A DNA stretch of 64,000 bases. Source: Williamsia soli. GTDB lineage: Bacteria; Actinomycetota; Actinomycetes; Mycobacteriales; Mycobacteriaceae. Positions 45,772 to 54,678 of this stretch are shown in pieces; position 1 is the stretch's first letter, and each line of letters begins with the position of its first letter. The notes under the pieces were generated by a model. That model had not been told where the DNA came from. It searched no databases and saw only the letters and a list, made by a program, of their open reading frames with translations. Position numbers and translations under genes: made by a program. Where the stretch lies: the NCBI RefSeq assembly GCF_017377795.1, contig NZ_JAFRDR010000006.1, positions 248,001 through 312,000 on the forward strand, read 5' to 3'.

Positions 45772-48443
45772 ACGAGCACCGTAAGCCACCGACCGGCACC
45801 GTCGAACACGGGAGACTGGCGGAGGCCACCGGCCGCCTCGAGGACGGCTTGCACGACGCGAACCCCTGGTACGAGTGGGGTCCGTACCTGTCCGAACGGG
45901 CATGGGGCACAGTGCGAGAGGACTACAGCGCCGACGGCGACGCGTGGTCGTACTTCCCGCACGACCACGCCCGGTCGCGCGCGTATCGCTGGAACGAGGA
46001 CGGGATGGCGGGAATCTCCGACATCGCCCACGACTTCTGCCTGGCGCTATCGCTCTGGAACGGCGTCGACCCCATCCTGAAAGAGCGGATGTTCGGCCTC
46101 ACCGGACCACAGGGTAACCACGGTGAGGATGTGAAAGAGTACTGGTGGTATCTGCAGGGACTGCCCAGTCACGCACTGCTGCAATGGCGCTACCACTACC
46201 CGCAGGCCGAGTTCCCGTACGCGGATCTGATCGCGGAGAACGCCAGACGCGGCCGGGAGGACTTCGAGTACGAGCTGCTCGACACAGGGATCTTCGACGA
46301 CAGCCGCTTCTGGATTGTCGACGTCACCTACGCGAAGGCGAGTCCGACCGACCTTCTGATGCAGGTCGACGTCACCAACAACGGACCCGATGAGGCGACC
46401 ATCGATGTGCTGCCGACCGGATGGTTCCGCAATTCCTGGCGGGTGGCAGGCATGTCGGAGATCCCGGGATTGTCGTTCAGCGGTGACGCGGTGGTGCTCG
46501 ATCATCATCGACTCGGCGGGTACCGCCTGCAGGCCGCGCCGGCGAGTGATGGGACGCGGCCACAGATCCTGTTCTGCGACAACGAGACCAACATCCCCAA
46601 GATCTTCGGCGGCGACCCGATCTCTGCCTATCCGAAGGACGGTATCAACGACCACGTGGTCTCCGGTGCCGCCACCGTCAACCCGAACCGCACCGGCACC
46701 AAGGCGGCGTGGCATTACCGGCTCGCGGTGCCGGCGGGGCAGACGGTGCAGCTCCGGCTCCGACTCTCCGATGCGGACTCCGCAGCACACGATATCGATT
46801 GGGCGGGAACCTCATTCGAGGAAACCCAGGATGCGCGGCAGGCGGACGCCGACGAGTTCTACGCCGCGCTCGCACCGGATGACATCGACACCGAGCGGAT
46901 GCGGATCGTCACCCAGGCCAGCGCCGGGTTGATCTGGAGCAAGCAGATGTATTCCTACGACGTGAGCCGCTGGCTCGACGGTGATCCGGGGGAACCGCCG
47001 CCACCGGCCGGGCACAAGGCTGTGCGCAACGAAGGCTGGCGACACCTCGACGCCCGAGACATCCTGGCCATGCCGGACCCCTGGGAGTACCCGTGGTTTG
47101 CCGCGTGGGACCTGGCTTTTCACACGATTCCCTGGGCCCATCTGGATCCGGCGTTCGCCAAGTACCAGCTCGTCGTGCTGCTGCGGGAGTGGTTTCAGCA
47201 TCCCAACGGCGCGCTGCCGGCCTACGAATGGAACTTCGACGACGTCAATCCGCCCGTCCACGCGCTCGCTGCCCTGCGGGTCTTCATCATCGACGGTGGC
47301 ACCGACGTACAGTTCCTCGAGCGAGTCTTCCAGAAATTGCTGCTCAACTTCACCTGGTGGCTCAACCGGGAAGATCCGGAGGGCAACAACATCTTCGGAG
47401 GTGGGTTCCTCGGCCTCGACAACATCAGCCCGGTCGACCGGTCACACCTGCCACCCGGCGCCACGCTGGAACAGTCCGATGGCACGGGCTGGATGGCGTT
47501 CTATTCGGCCGCCATGCTCAGCATCGCCCAACATCTCGCCGATACCGACTCGGTTTACGAGGACATGGTCATCAAGTTCCTCGAGCAGTTCGCCCTGATC
47601 GGGGAAGCACTCGAGAAGTCGGGCCTGCACGACCAGGAGGACGGCTTCTACTACGACCGGTTCACCGACTCCGCCGGAAACTCCTCGGCCATCAAGGTGC
47701 AATCACTCGTCGGGGTGATCCCGGCGCTCGCCGCGGCCACGGTGCCACTCCACGATGCGACCCGCGCGGGCCGCCTTCGAAAACGCTTCCAGCGACGGTT
47801 CAGCAACCTCGAGAAACGAGAGCGCCGATCGTGGCGATTCCGGACCGACGCAGCCGGCCACACCCGGATACTGCTGTCGGTGCTGACCTCCGACCAGCTA
47901 CAACGACTGTTGCACACCGTGTTCGACGAAAACGCGATGCTCTCGCCCTACGGCCTGCGTTCGGTGTCGAAGAAGTACGAGGTGCCGTACGTCCTACCCA
48001 ACGAGGCGGGTGCGGTGATCGACTACGAACCCGCCGAATCACGAACCGCCATGTTCGGTGGCAACTCGAACTGGCGCGGCCCGATCTGGTTCCCGATCAA
48101 CTACCTCGCCATTCGCGCCATGGTGCAATACGGGCGATTCTTCGGCGAGGAGACCCGGATCCACTATCCGACCGGATCGGACGACGAACTGAGCTTCTTC
48201 GAGATCGCCCACGACATGGCCGAACGCCTCATCTCCATCTGGCTACCCGATGCGAACGGCAGACGCCCCGTCTACGGCGGGACCGACATCCTCCAGACAG
48301 ACCCGGCCTGGAAAGACAACCTGCTGTTCAACGAGTACTTTCACGGCGACAACGGAGCCGGACTGGGAGCCGGCCACCAAACCGGGTGGACGGCGCTGGT
48401 GATCGATCTGCTGCTGCGGCCGCCGAACAAGTCGCATCATTGA
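45768..48443 (+). CDS. GH63-like (MGH1-type) glucosidase
   Basis: An 891-residue protein with an (alpha/alpha)6-barrel C-terminal region similar to GH63 glucosidases. Sequence landmarks are WYEWGPYLSERAWGTVREDYS near the start, FFIAAW-like WFAAWDLAFHTIPW and GWMAFYSAAM. GNSNWRGPIWFPINYLAIRAM lies near the end. The GTG start overlaps the GH13 stop (GTGA). Mycobacterial glucosylglycerate hydrolases are also GH63 but about half this length, so this is a different subgroup. Cytosolic; no signal peptide. Confidence 0.82.
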   Translation: MNEHRKPPTGTVEHGRLAEATGRLEDGLHDANPWYEWGPYLSERAWGTVREDYSADGDAWSYFPHDHARSRAYRWNEDGMAGISDIAHDFCLALSLWNGVDPILKERMFGLTGPQGNHGEDVKEYWWYLQGLPSHALLQWRYHYPQAEFPYADLIAENARRGREDFEYELLDTGIFDDSRFWIVDVTYAKASPTDLLMQVDVTNNGPDEATIDVLPTGWFRNSWRVAGMSEIPGLSFSGDAVVLDHHRLGGYRLQAAPASDGTRPQILFCDNETNIPKIFGGDPISAYPKDGINDHVVSGAATVNPNRTGTKAAWHYRLAVPAGQTVQLRLRLSDADSAAHDIDWAGTSFEETQDARQADADEFYAALAPDDIDTERMRIVTQASAGLIWSKQMYSYDVSRWLDGDPGEPPPPAGHKAVRNEGWRHLDARDILAMPDPWEYPWFAAWDLAFHTIPWAHLDPAFAKYQLVVLLREWFQHPNGALPAYEWNFDDVNPPVHALAALRVFIIDGGTDVQFLERVFQKLLLNFTWWLNREDPEGNNIFGGGFLGLDNISPVDRSHLPPGATLEQSDGTGWMAFYSAAMLSIAQHLADTDSVYEDMVIKFLEQFALIGEALEKSGLHDQEDGFYYDRFTDSAGNSSAIKVQSLVGVIPALAAATVPLHDATRAGRLRKRFQRRFSNLEKRERRSWRFRTDAAGHTRILLSVLTSDQLQRLLHTVFDENAMLSPYGLRSVSKKYEVPYVLPNEAGAVIDYEPAESRTAMFGGNSNWRGPIWFPINYLAIRAMVQYGRFFGEETRIHYPTGSDDELSFFEIAHDMAERLISIWLPDANGRRPVYGGTDILQTDPAWKDNLLFNEYFHGDNGAGLGAGHQTGWTALVIDLLLRPPNKSHH

Positions 48444-48480
48444 GGGTTTTGTTTTTGCTCGCCTGAGCTTTGTTGTGCGT

Positions 48481-48606
48481 GCGTCGAGCGTGCCGTTGCG
48501 TGCGTCGAGCGTGCTTTTCCGGACGCCGAGCGTGCCGTTGCGTGCGTCGAGCGTGCTCTTCCGTGCGTCGACCGTGCCAATAACGCCGTCGAGCGTGCCG
48601 TTTCGA
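48481..48606. repeat. Six tandem 21-bp repeats upstream of the photolyase gene
   Basis: Six units start at 48481, 48502, 48523, 48544, 48565 and 48586; most carry the core GTCGAGCGTGCC or a one-base variant. They fill the space between the GH63 stop and the photolyase. An open frame through them would encode a repetitive ASSVPLR-type peptide, which I do not treat as coding. Confidence 0.88.
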
Positions 48607-48660
48607 GGCAAGCGGGCACGGGTAGGTCACTTCCGTGAACGTTTTCGGCAGGATGGTGTG

Positions 48661-50010
48661 ATGAGCGAACAACCGATCGTCCTGTGGTTACGCCGCGACC
48701 TGCGACTCAGTGATCTGCCCCCGTTGCTGACAGCGCAGGGACGGCAGGTGCTGGCGTGCTTCGTCCTCGACCCCACGCTCGAGGCGTCATCAGGGGATCG
48801 CCGTTTGTCATTTCTCTACGACTCGCTGCGCGACATCGAGGATCAGCTCGACGGATCTCTGCTCGTCGTGCGCGGCGAGGCAGAGAAGGTCATCCCGAAG
48901 ATCGCCAAGGCGGTCGACGCCGAGGCCGTACACATCAGCGCGGACTACTCGCCGTACGGCACGCGCCGCGATGGCAAGGTGAAGGAGGCCCTGGGCGAGA
49001 TTCCTCTCAGAGCCGAAGGCTCGCCCTACGCCGTCGCGCCCGGACGCGTACTCAAGGACGATGGCGAACGATACCGGGTGTTCACCCCGTACTTCCGGAA
49101 GTGGCGTGAGCACGGTTGGCGCGACCCCGCAGACACCGGCGTCGACAGCGCAACGTGGCTCACACCCGATGATGTGTCCGGGATACGTTCCATCAAGATC
49201 CCAAAGTCCAAGGCTGAGTTGGACATCCCGGCCGGCGAGCGGGCAGCGTATGCGAGGTTCGCGGAGTTCATGGCAGACGACATCAGCGGGTACGACGACG
49301 ACCGGAATCGCCCCGACCACGCGTCGACGAGCCGGATGTCGGCATACCTCAAGTTCGGCAACATCCACCCGCGGGCCCTACTCGCCGATCTCGAGAACGG
49401 CGACGGCAAAGGCCGCGCGGCGTACATCCGCGAGCTGGCGTTCCGGGACTTCTACGCAGACGTCCTGCATCAGCGTCCCGACAGTAGTTGGTGGAACCTG
49501 AACAAGAAATTCGATGCTATCGAACATGATTCGGGCAAGGACGCCGATGCTGACTTCGACGCTTGGCGCCAAGGCAAGACCGGCTACCCGATCGTCGACG
49601 CCGGGATGCGACAGCTGTCGGGTAGTGGTTTCATGCACAACCGGCTGCGGATGATCGTCGGCTCGTTCCTGGTCAAAGATCTGCACCTGCCGTGGCAGCG
49701 CGGAGCCGCCTGGTTCCTCGATCAACTCACCGACGGCGACATGGCGAGCAACCAGCACGGCTGGCAGTGGGTGGCCGGTTGCGGCACCGACGCCGCGCCC
49801 TACTTTCGCGTCTTCAACCCGACCACACAAGGCAAGAAGTTCGACCCCTCCGGCGATTACGTGCGTCGCTGGGTGCCGGAACTACGGGAGATCAAAGGTT
49901 CCGCAGTGCACGAGCCGGGCGATGCACGACCCGACGACTATCCCGAGCCGATCGTCGATCACAAGACCGAACGCCAGGTTGCCCTGGACCGTTACAACAG
50001 CCTGTCCTAG
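48661..50010 (+). CDS. phr: Deoxyribodipyrimidine photolyase
   Basis: A 449-residue DNA photolyase, repairing UV-induced pyrimidine dimers with light. It shows VLWLRRDLRLSDLPPL at the start and, in the FAD-binding half, GYPIVDAGMRQLSGSGFMHNRLRMIVGSFL. LTDGDMASNQHGWQWVAGCGTDAAPYFRVFNP holds the FAD and lesion contacts. Trp residues of the electron chain are present. The ATG giving MSEQPIVLWL is used; the longer frame runs into the tandem repeats. Flanked on both sides by inverted 21-bp repeats. Confidence 0.93.
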   Translation: MSEQPIVLWLRRDLRLSDLPPLLTAQGRQVLACFVLDPTLEASSGDRRLSFLYDSLRDIEDQLDGSLLVVRGEAEKVIPKIAKAVDAEAVHISADYSPYGTRRDGKVKEALGEIPLRAEGSPYAVAPGRVLKDDGERYRVFTPYFRKWREHGWRDPADTGVDSATWLTPDDVSGIRSIKIPKSKAELDIPAGERAAYARFAEFMADDISGYDDDRNRPDHASTSRMSAYLKFGNIHPRALLADLENGDGKGRAAYIRELAFRDFYADVLHQRPDSSWWNLNKKFDAIEHDSGKDADADFDAWRQGKTGYPIVDAGMRQLSGSGFMHNRLRMIVGSFLVKDLHLPWQRGAAWFLDQLTDGDMASNQHGWQWVAGCGTDAAPYFRVFNPTTQGKKFDPSGDYVRRWVPELREIKGSAVHEPGDARPDDYPEPIVDHKTERQVALDRYNSLS

Positions 50011-50073
50011 GGCCCGCTCGACGACATCTACGGCACGCTCGACGACGATATCGGCACGCTCGGCGGCACTGCG
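50011..50073. repeat. Three tandem 21-bp repeats after the photolyase gene, opposite orientation
   Basis: Units start at 50011, 50032 and 50053 with GGC(A/C)CGCTCG(A/G)C. The reverse complement carries GTCGAGCGTGCC, the core of the block before the gene. They begin at the first base after the phr stop. Confidence 0.85.
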
Positions 50074-50084
50074 GGGCACGGAGG

Positions 50085-50834
50085 CTACCGGGCCGTCCAT
50101 TCCGGCGGCCGCTTCTCGAAGAACGCATCGATGCCTTCGCGCATGTCGTCGGACGCGAGAATTTTCTCCTGGGCCCGCCCTGTCGCATCCCAGCCGGCGG
50201 CGTCGGCCGCTTCGTACTGTTCGTTCAATGCAGCCAGGGTCGCGCGCACGGCGACGGGCCCGGAGGCGTTGATGTCGTCGGCGAGCACTTGGGCGTCCGC
50301 CAGCGCCTGCCCGGGCTCGCTGACCACGTTCACCAGGCCCAGGTCGTACGCGCGCTGCGCGGTCAGCCCTGCGCCGGTGATCAGCAGTTGCCGGGCAATG
50401 TTGGGCGGCAGCGCGCGGGTGACCCGGAAAAGCGCCCCCGAGGTGGCAACGAGACCACGCCGGGTCTCAGGTAGGGCCATCCGCGCCGTTGTGGACGCGA
50501 CGATGAGGTCGCACGCCAACGCGATCTCGAGCCCTCCACCCATGCATGGACCCTCGACCGCAGCGATCAGCGGCTTGATCCGCTGACGCCGGATGACTCC
50601 GTACTCGCCACCGCGATCGGTGCGGGCCCCGGCGCCGTCTCTGAGGTCCGTGCCCGCGCAGAAGACGTTCGGTGTGCCCGTGATGATCCCCGCCCACAGC
50701 GAGTCGTCGTCATCGAGTCGGTCGAGGGCCGCGCTGATCCCCAGCGCCATCTCCACGTTGATGGCGTTCCGTTTGGCCTCTCGGTCCAGGTGGACGATCA
50801 GGGTGCGGCCCAGGACTTCTTCGCGAATCGGCAT
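50085..50834 (-). CDS. Enoyl-CoA hydratase/isomerase family protein
   Basis: A 249-residue crotonase-fold protein acting on enoyl-CoA thioesters. VFCAGTDL forms the first oxyanion-hole segment and GPCMGGGLEIALACDLIVAS the second. The usual catalytic Glu pair is only partly recognisable (ETRRGLVATSGA), so isomerase or other crotonase activity is possible. ATG start giving MPIREEVLGRT. Stands alone, convergent with phr. Confidence 0.88.
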   Translation of the reverse strand: MPIREEVLGRTLIVHLDREAKRNAINVEMALGISAALDRLDDDDSLWAGIITGTPNVFCAGTDLRDGAGARTDRGGEYGVIRRQRIKPLIAAVEGPCMGGGLEIALACDLIVASTTARMALPETRRGLVATSGALFRVTRALPPNIARQLLITGAGLTAQRAYDLGLVNVVSEPGQALADAQVLADDINASGPVAVRATLAALNEQYEAADAAGWDATGRAQEKILASDDMREGIDAFFEKRPPEWTAR

Positions 50835-50872
50835 GCACGGAACGTATCAAGCGCCCGGTGAGAAGCTCTGTG

Positions 50873-51931
50873 TCAGATGGCCTTCTTGAGGTCTGGGTTC
50901 TCGGCGTAGACCTCCTGGATGAGCGACATGTCGAAGAGTTGCTCCGCAGTGATCTCGTAGCCGGCCTTGGCCAGTGCCTCGATGTTCAGGTCGATCAGCG
51001 CGGGCGTCATGGTCAGCAGACCGTTGGCCTTGCTGTCGTCGCTGACGATCAGCAGATTCTGGGCCTCGGCCTCCTTGGTCTGCTCACCGATCTCGAGTCC
51101 GAGGTCTTTGCCGTACTTGGTGACCGCGAGTTCCGCGGACTTCGCGGGATCGGCCACCGCGTCGTACCAGCCCTGGATGTCGGCTTTCAGGAATGCCTTG
51201 AGCTTGTCGCGCTCGTTGTCGATGGTCTCCTGCCGGACCACGAGGGTCTCGGCGACCAGCGGGAGGTTGAAGTCGGCGAACAAGAAGTTGGCGTTCGGGA
51301 ATCCACCCTCGGCCAGCGTGATCGGTTCGTTCGTCACATACGACACCCAGCCGTCGACCTCTCCGGTGGTCAGCGGGGTCGGGTCGTACTGGACGGTGAT
51401 CTTCTGGACATCGGACTCGACCATTCCGTTGGCCGTCAGCAGCGCCTTGAAGACGTTCTCGTTGGACGCCTGGACACCGATCTTCTTGCCCTTCATCTCT
51501 TGCGGCGACAGGATCGGCGTCTGCGCGCCGGAGACGATGCAGAAGGGGTTCTTCTGGAAGGTCGCGGCGATGGTCTTGAGAGCGGCGCCCTGCAGGATGA
51601 CCGGGGCCGTGAGTTGCGGTGCGGTCATCCCGATCCACACCTTGTTGGACGTCAAGCCGGTTTCGACACCGGTGCCCGGGCCACCGCCGGTGATGAGGTC
51701 GGGGGTACCGAGACCCGCTGCCTCGTAATAGCCGTTCTCGATGGCGAAGTACTCGCCCGCGAACTCGATGTTCTTCTGCCACGACAACTGCACCTTCGGA
51801 TTGGTGGCAGAGTCACCGCCGCTGTCGCTGCTGCCGGAACTACAGGCGGCGAGAACGCTCGCGCTGCCCACGGCGCCGCCGGCGATCATTGAATACCGAA
51901 GAAAGGACCGGCGGTCGAACGTATAGGCCAT
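50873..51931 (-). CDS. NitT/TauT-type ABC substrate-binding lipoprotein
   Basis: A 352-residue NMT1/SsuA-like periplasmic-type binding protein. The signal carries a twin-arginine motif (DRRSFLRYS) and a lipobox LAAC with Cys30, so it is probably a Tat-exported lipoprotein. KIGVQASNENVFKALL and TNGMVESDVQK are typical family blocks. AAGGAG precedes the ATG. It is the last gene of an ABC import operon (ATPase, two permeases, this). Substrate unknown: nitrate, sulfonates, thiamine pyrimidine or flavin precursors are all used in this class. Confidence 0.88.
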   Translation of the reverse strand: MAYTFDRRSFLRYSMIAGGAVGSASVLAACSSGSSDSGGDSATNPKVQLSWQKNIEFAGEYFAIENGYYEAAGLGTPDLITGGGPGTGVETGLTSNKVWIGMTAPQLTAPVILQGAALKTIAATFQKNPFCIVSGAQTPILSPQEMKGKKIGVQASNENVFKALLTANGMVESDVQKITVQYDPTPLTTGEVDGWVSYVTNEPITLAEGGFPNANFLFADFNLPLVAETLVVRQETIDNERDKLKAFLKADIQGWYDAVADPAKSAELAVTKYGKDLGLEIGEQTKEAEAQNLLIVSDDSKANGLLTMTPALIDLNIEALAKAGYEITAEQLFDMSLIQEVYAENPDLKKAI

Positions 51932-52032
51932 CAGAGGACTCCTTGTGTTGAGCTGCTTCGAAAGACGGTAGGGCGGCCTGGTTTCGGCCAGATTGCGCGC
52001 GCGGATTGCTTTGTTACGTAATCGGTTCGCCG

Positions 52033-52902
52033 TTATGTGGGCTGCGTACCCATCTGGGCGAGGACAAGCTTTTCCGCGACTCCGACGAACGCGTAGAGCA
52101 CGATGGACGCGACCGTGATGACCAGCACCGACGCCCAGAGTTCGTTGTAGGCGGCCGCGGGAAGGGCTTGTTGCAACGTGGCACCCAGGCCCTTGTTGGT
52201 GCCGAGCCACTCGGCGACGGTGGCGCCGATCATGGCGCCGGGCACCGACACCTTGGCCGCGGCGAACAGAGCGGGCACAGCCGAGGGGAGCGATGCCATT
52301 CTCATCGAGGTCATCCGGGTTCCGCCGTAGGCGACGATGACATCGTTGATCTGCTTGGGCGCGTTGGCGAGTCCGGTCATGATCATCACCAGGGCGGGGA
52401 AGAACACCACGATGCCACCCATGACCGCGACCACCGCGACCCCGCGCCCCACCACGAGCGTGATCAGCGGCGTCATCGCCACCAGTGGAACCGAACGGAG
52501 CAGCATGGCGACGGGCATGAACGTCTGGGCGACGGGCCGGAACATGACGAACAACGCGGCCGCGATGATGGCTGCACCCATGCCGCACACGAAACCGATT
52601 CCCGCGTCCTTCAACGTGATCCAGAGGTTGTCGACGATCTCACCACGGTTCGTCGCCGACGTCGGCTCGGTGAACAGGTAGTGGAACACGTCGATCGGCG
52701 TCTTGCCGATGATCGGGCCGATGTCCGGGAAGGCCAGTAGGAACAGCCACCAGATCACCAAGATCAGAAAAAAGGAGATGATCAGGGAGCCGACGAACTT
52801 GGCGATCTCCCACGAGATCGCCTTGCCGTTACCCGAATTGGCTTGCGCCGCAGCGGCAGCCGGGACGGGTGCCGACGGCGGTGCCTTGGTGGTGGCGGTC
52901 AT
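52033..52902 (-). CDS. ABC transporter permease (NitT/TauT-type), second
   Basis: A 289-residue binding-protein-dependent permease with about six helices. An Ala/Pro-rich N-terminal segment precedes the first helix. The EAA-like loop reads YGGTRMTSMRMASLPSAVPALFAAAKVSVPGA. The ATG at 52902 overlaps the first permease stop (ATGA). Pairs with it to make a heteromeric channel. Confidence 0.88.
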   Translation of the reverse strand: MTATTKAPPSAPVPAAAAAQANSGNGKAISWEIAKFVGSLIISFFLILVIWWLFLLAFPDIGPIIGKTPIDVFHYLFTEPTSATNRGEIVDNLWITLKDAGIGFVCGMGAAIIAAALFVMFRPVAQTFMPVAMLLRSVPLVAMTPLITLVVGRGVAVVAVMGGIVVFFPALVMIMTGLANAPKQINDVIVAYGGTRMTSMRMASLPSAVPALFAAAKVSVPGAMIGATVAEWLGTNKGLGATLQQALPAAAYNELWASVLVITVASIVLYAFVGVAEKLVLAQMGTQPT

Positions 52903-53708
52903 GTGTTGCCTGCCATTCCGGTGCTGTATCGGGTCACATAGGTCGAGATCACCGCGACGATCGCGTAACCCACACCGGCGACGGCGCCGGCAATGAGCGC
53001 GATGGCCCACACTGCTGGGATGTCGCCGCGCTGCTGGGCGACGATGAGTGCCGGTCCGGCACCACGTTCGGGCATGGCCAGGAACTCGCCCAGCACCGCG
53101 CCGAGTACGGCTGCCGGGGCGGCGATCTTCAGGGCGGCGAAGGTGCTGGGCAGGGCGGAGATGATCCGTACCCGGACGAGTTGGGCAATGGTCCCGCCGC
53201 CATACACTTTCACGAGGTCGAGGCTGGCCTGGTGTGGCGACCGCAGACCTGCCAGAGTGCCGATCATCGTCGTGAAGAACACGGAGATGGCGGCGAGGAA
53301 GATGATCATCGTCTGGACCTCGGCGAAGGCCACCTGGACGATCGGGGCGACGGCGATGATCGGGGTGCAGTAACTGATGATCGCGAGCTGGGTCGCGACT
53401 CCCTCGATCAGCGGAATGATCACCACCATGAGTGCGAGTCCGATCGCGAGCACGTTGCCCCACACGAATCCACGCAGCGACAACTCGATGGTCGGGCCGA
53501 AGTTGTTGGCGTAGTAGGTCCATCCCTGATCGCCGATGGTCTGCACTACGGCCCACGGCGTCGGGATGGTCCCCTTGAACCATTCGAAATAACCGGCCGC
53601 GGACCAGAGCAGCAAGACCGCCACGATGCCGGCAGCTCCTGCACCCCAGCGCTTCCCGGCGAGTTGCGCCCGCCCGGAGAACTGTGTTGCGGCAGTGAGG
53701 GTACTCAC
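52899..53708 (-). CDS. ABC transporter permease (NitT/TauT-type), first
   Basis: A 269-residue permease with about six helices and the EAA-like loop [35 protein letters not shown] start, overlapping the ATPase stop by four bases. Both permeases are needed for one importer. Regulation is not visible in the 122 bases before the operon. Confidence 0.88.
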   Translation of the reverse strand: MSTLTAATQFSGRAQLAGKRWGAGAAGIVAVLLLWSAAGYFEWFKGTIPTPWAVVQTIGDQGWTYYANNFGPTIELSLRGFVWGNVLAIGLALMVVIIPLIEGVATQLAIISYCTPIIAVAPIVQVAFAEVQTMIIFLAAISVFFTTMIGTLAGLRSPHQASLDLVKVYGGGTIAQLVRVRIISALPSTFAALKIAAPAAVLGAVLGEFLAMPERGAGPALIVAQQRGDIPAVWAIALIAGAVAGVGYAIVAVISTYVTRYSTGMAGNT

Positions 53709-54556
53709 GCCACTCCCACCGTTCCCTTGCTGCCGAAAAGCAGTCCGCTCAGGTGGTCGTGCAGCGCATGGAATTCGGGGGTACGCATCATCTCGGGTAC
53801 CCGGGGGCGAGGCAGGTCGATCTCGACGGTTTCGAGGATGGTGCCGGGTCGTGGGCTCATCACCGCGACAACGTCCGAGAGGAAGACGGCTTCGCCGATG
53901 CCGTGGGTGACCATCAGGGTGGTGGCCGGCTTCTCGGTCCAGATCCGGAGCAGTTCGATGTTAAGTCGTTGGCGGGTCATGTCGTCGAGGGCACCGAACG
54001 GTTCGTCGAGCAACAGTGCGGTCGGCTTGACCACGAGGGCCCTGGCGATCGAGACACGTTGTCGCATACCGCCCGACAACGTGGCGGGCTTGGCCTTCTC
54101 GAAACCTTTGAGGCCCACGAGTTCGATCAGATCTGCGATCGCCAATTTGTCGACCGGGAGTCCGGCGACCTGCAGCGGGAGTTTGATGTTCGATTCGACA
54201 CTGCGCCAGGGCAGCAACGCCGAATCCTGGAATGCGATGCCCAGGCCGTGTTGGGATTGCAGCTCCTTGGGTGACCGCCCGTTCATCAGGGCGGTACCCG
54301 CAGTCGCCTCCTCGAGTCCGGCGAGGATTCGGAGCACCGTCGACTTGCCGCAGCCGGACGGACCGAGCAGAGAGAGGAAGGCGCCCTCGGAGGTCCGCAG
54401 GTCGACATCGTGCAGCGCGGTCACAGACGAACCGCCGCGCAGGCCCGCAGACTTGAACTCCTTGGTCAGCCCGGAGATGTCGATCCCGGTGCCCAGCGGG
54501 CGCACGGTCTTGGTGGTGGCGACCGGATCGGTGTCCGGTATGTCGGCAGAGCTCAT
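53705..54556 (-). CDS. ABC transporter ATPase (NitT/TauT-type)
   Basis: A 283-residue ATP-binding subunit with Walker [10 protein letters not shown], signature [15 protein letters not shown], Walker [13 protein letters not shown] and the His switch VTHGIGEA. It is first in the operon ATPase-permease-permease-binding protein. ATG start giving [10 protein letters not shown]. It resembles SsuB/TauB; the 122-base leader shows no riboswitch that would reveal the substrate. Confidence 0.9.
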   Translation of the reverse strand: MSSADIPDTDPVATTKTVRPLGTGIDISGLTKEFKSAGLRGGSSVTALHDVDLRTSEGAFLSLLGPSGCGKSTVLRILAGLEEATAGTALMNGRSPKELQSQHGLGIAFQDSALLPWRSVESNIKLPLQVAGLPVDKLAIADLIELVGLKGFEKAKPATLSGGMRQRVSIARALVVKPTALLLDEPFGALDDMTRQRLNIELLRIWTEKPATTLMVTHGIGEAVFLSDVVAVMSPRPGTILETVEIDLPRPRVPEMMRTPEFHALHDHLSGLLFGSKGTVGVA

Positions 54557-54678
54557 ATCCCGCGACGCTAGGCGGCGCTGGTTTCTTCCGCGTTACGCAC
54601 GCGTTACTGCCCTCGCACCCGGCCTTCGCGAGGCCATCGCATTCGGCACCAACGGTTTTCGATGACTATCGTGCGGTC

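Noticed and set aside
48481-48606. CRISPR array
   Set aside because: Units are 21 bp, contiguous without spacers, and no cas gene is present.
48475-48660. An N-terminal extension of the photolyase made of heptapeptide repeats
   Set aside because: It is the translation of the 21-bp tandem repeats; the photolyase domain starts cleanly at 48661.
54557-54678. TPP or other riboswitch before the NitT/TauT importer
   Set aside because: No THI-box or other known aptamer signature in these bases.
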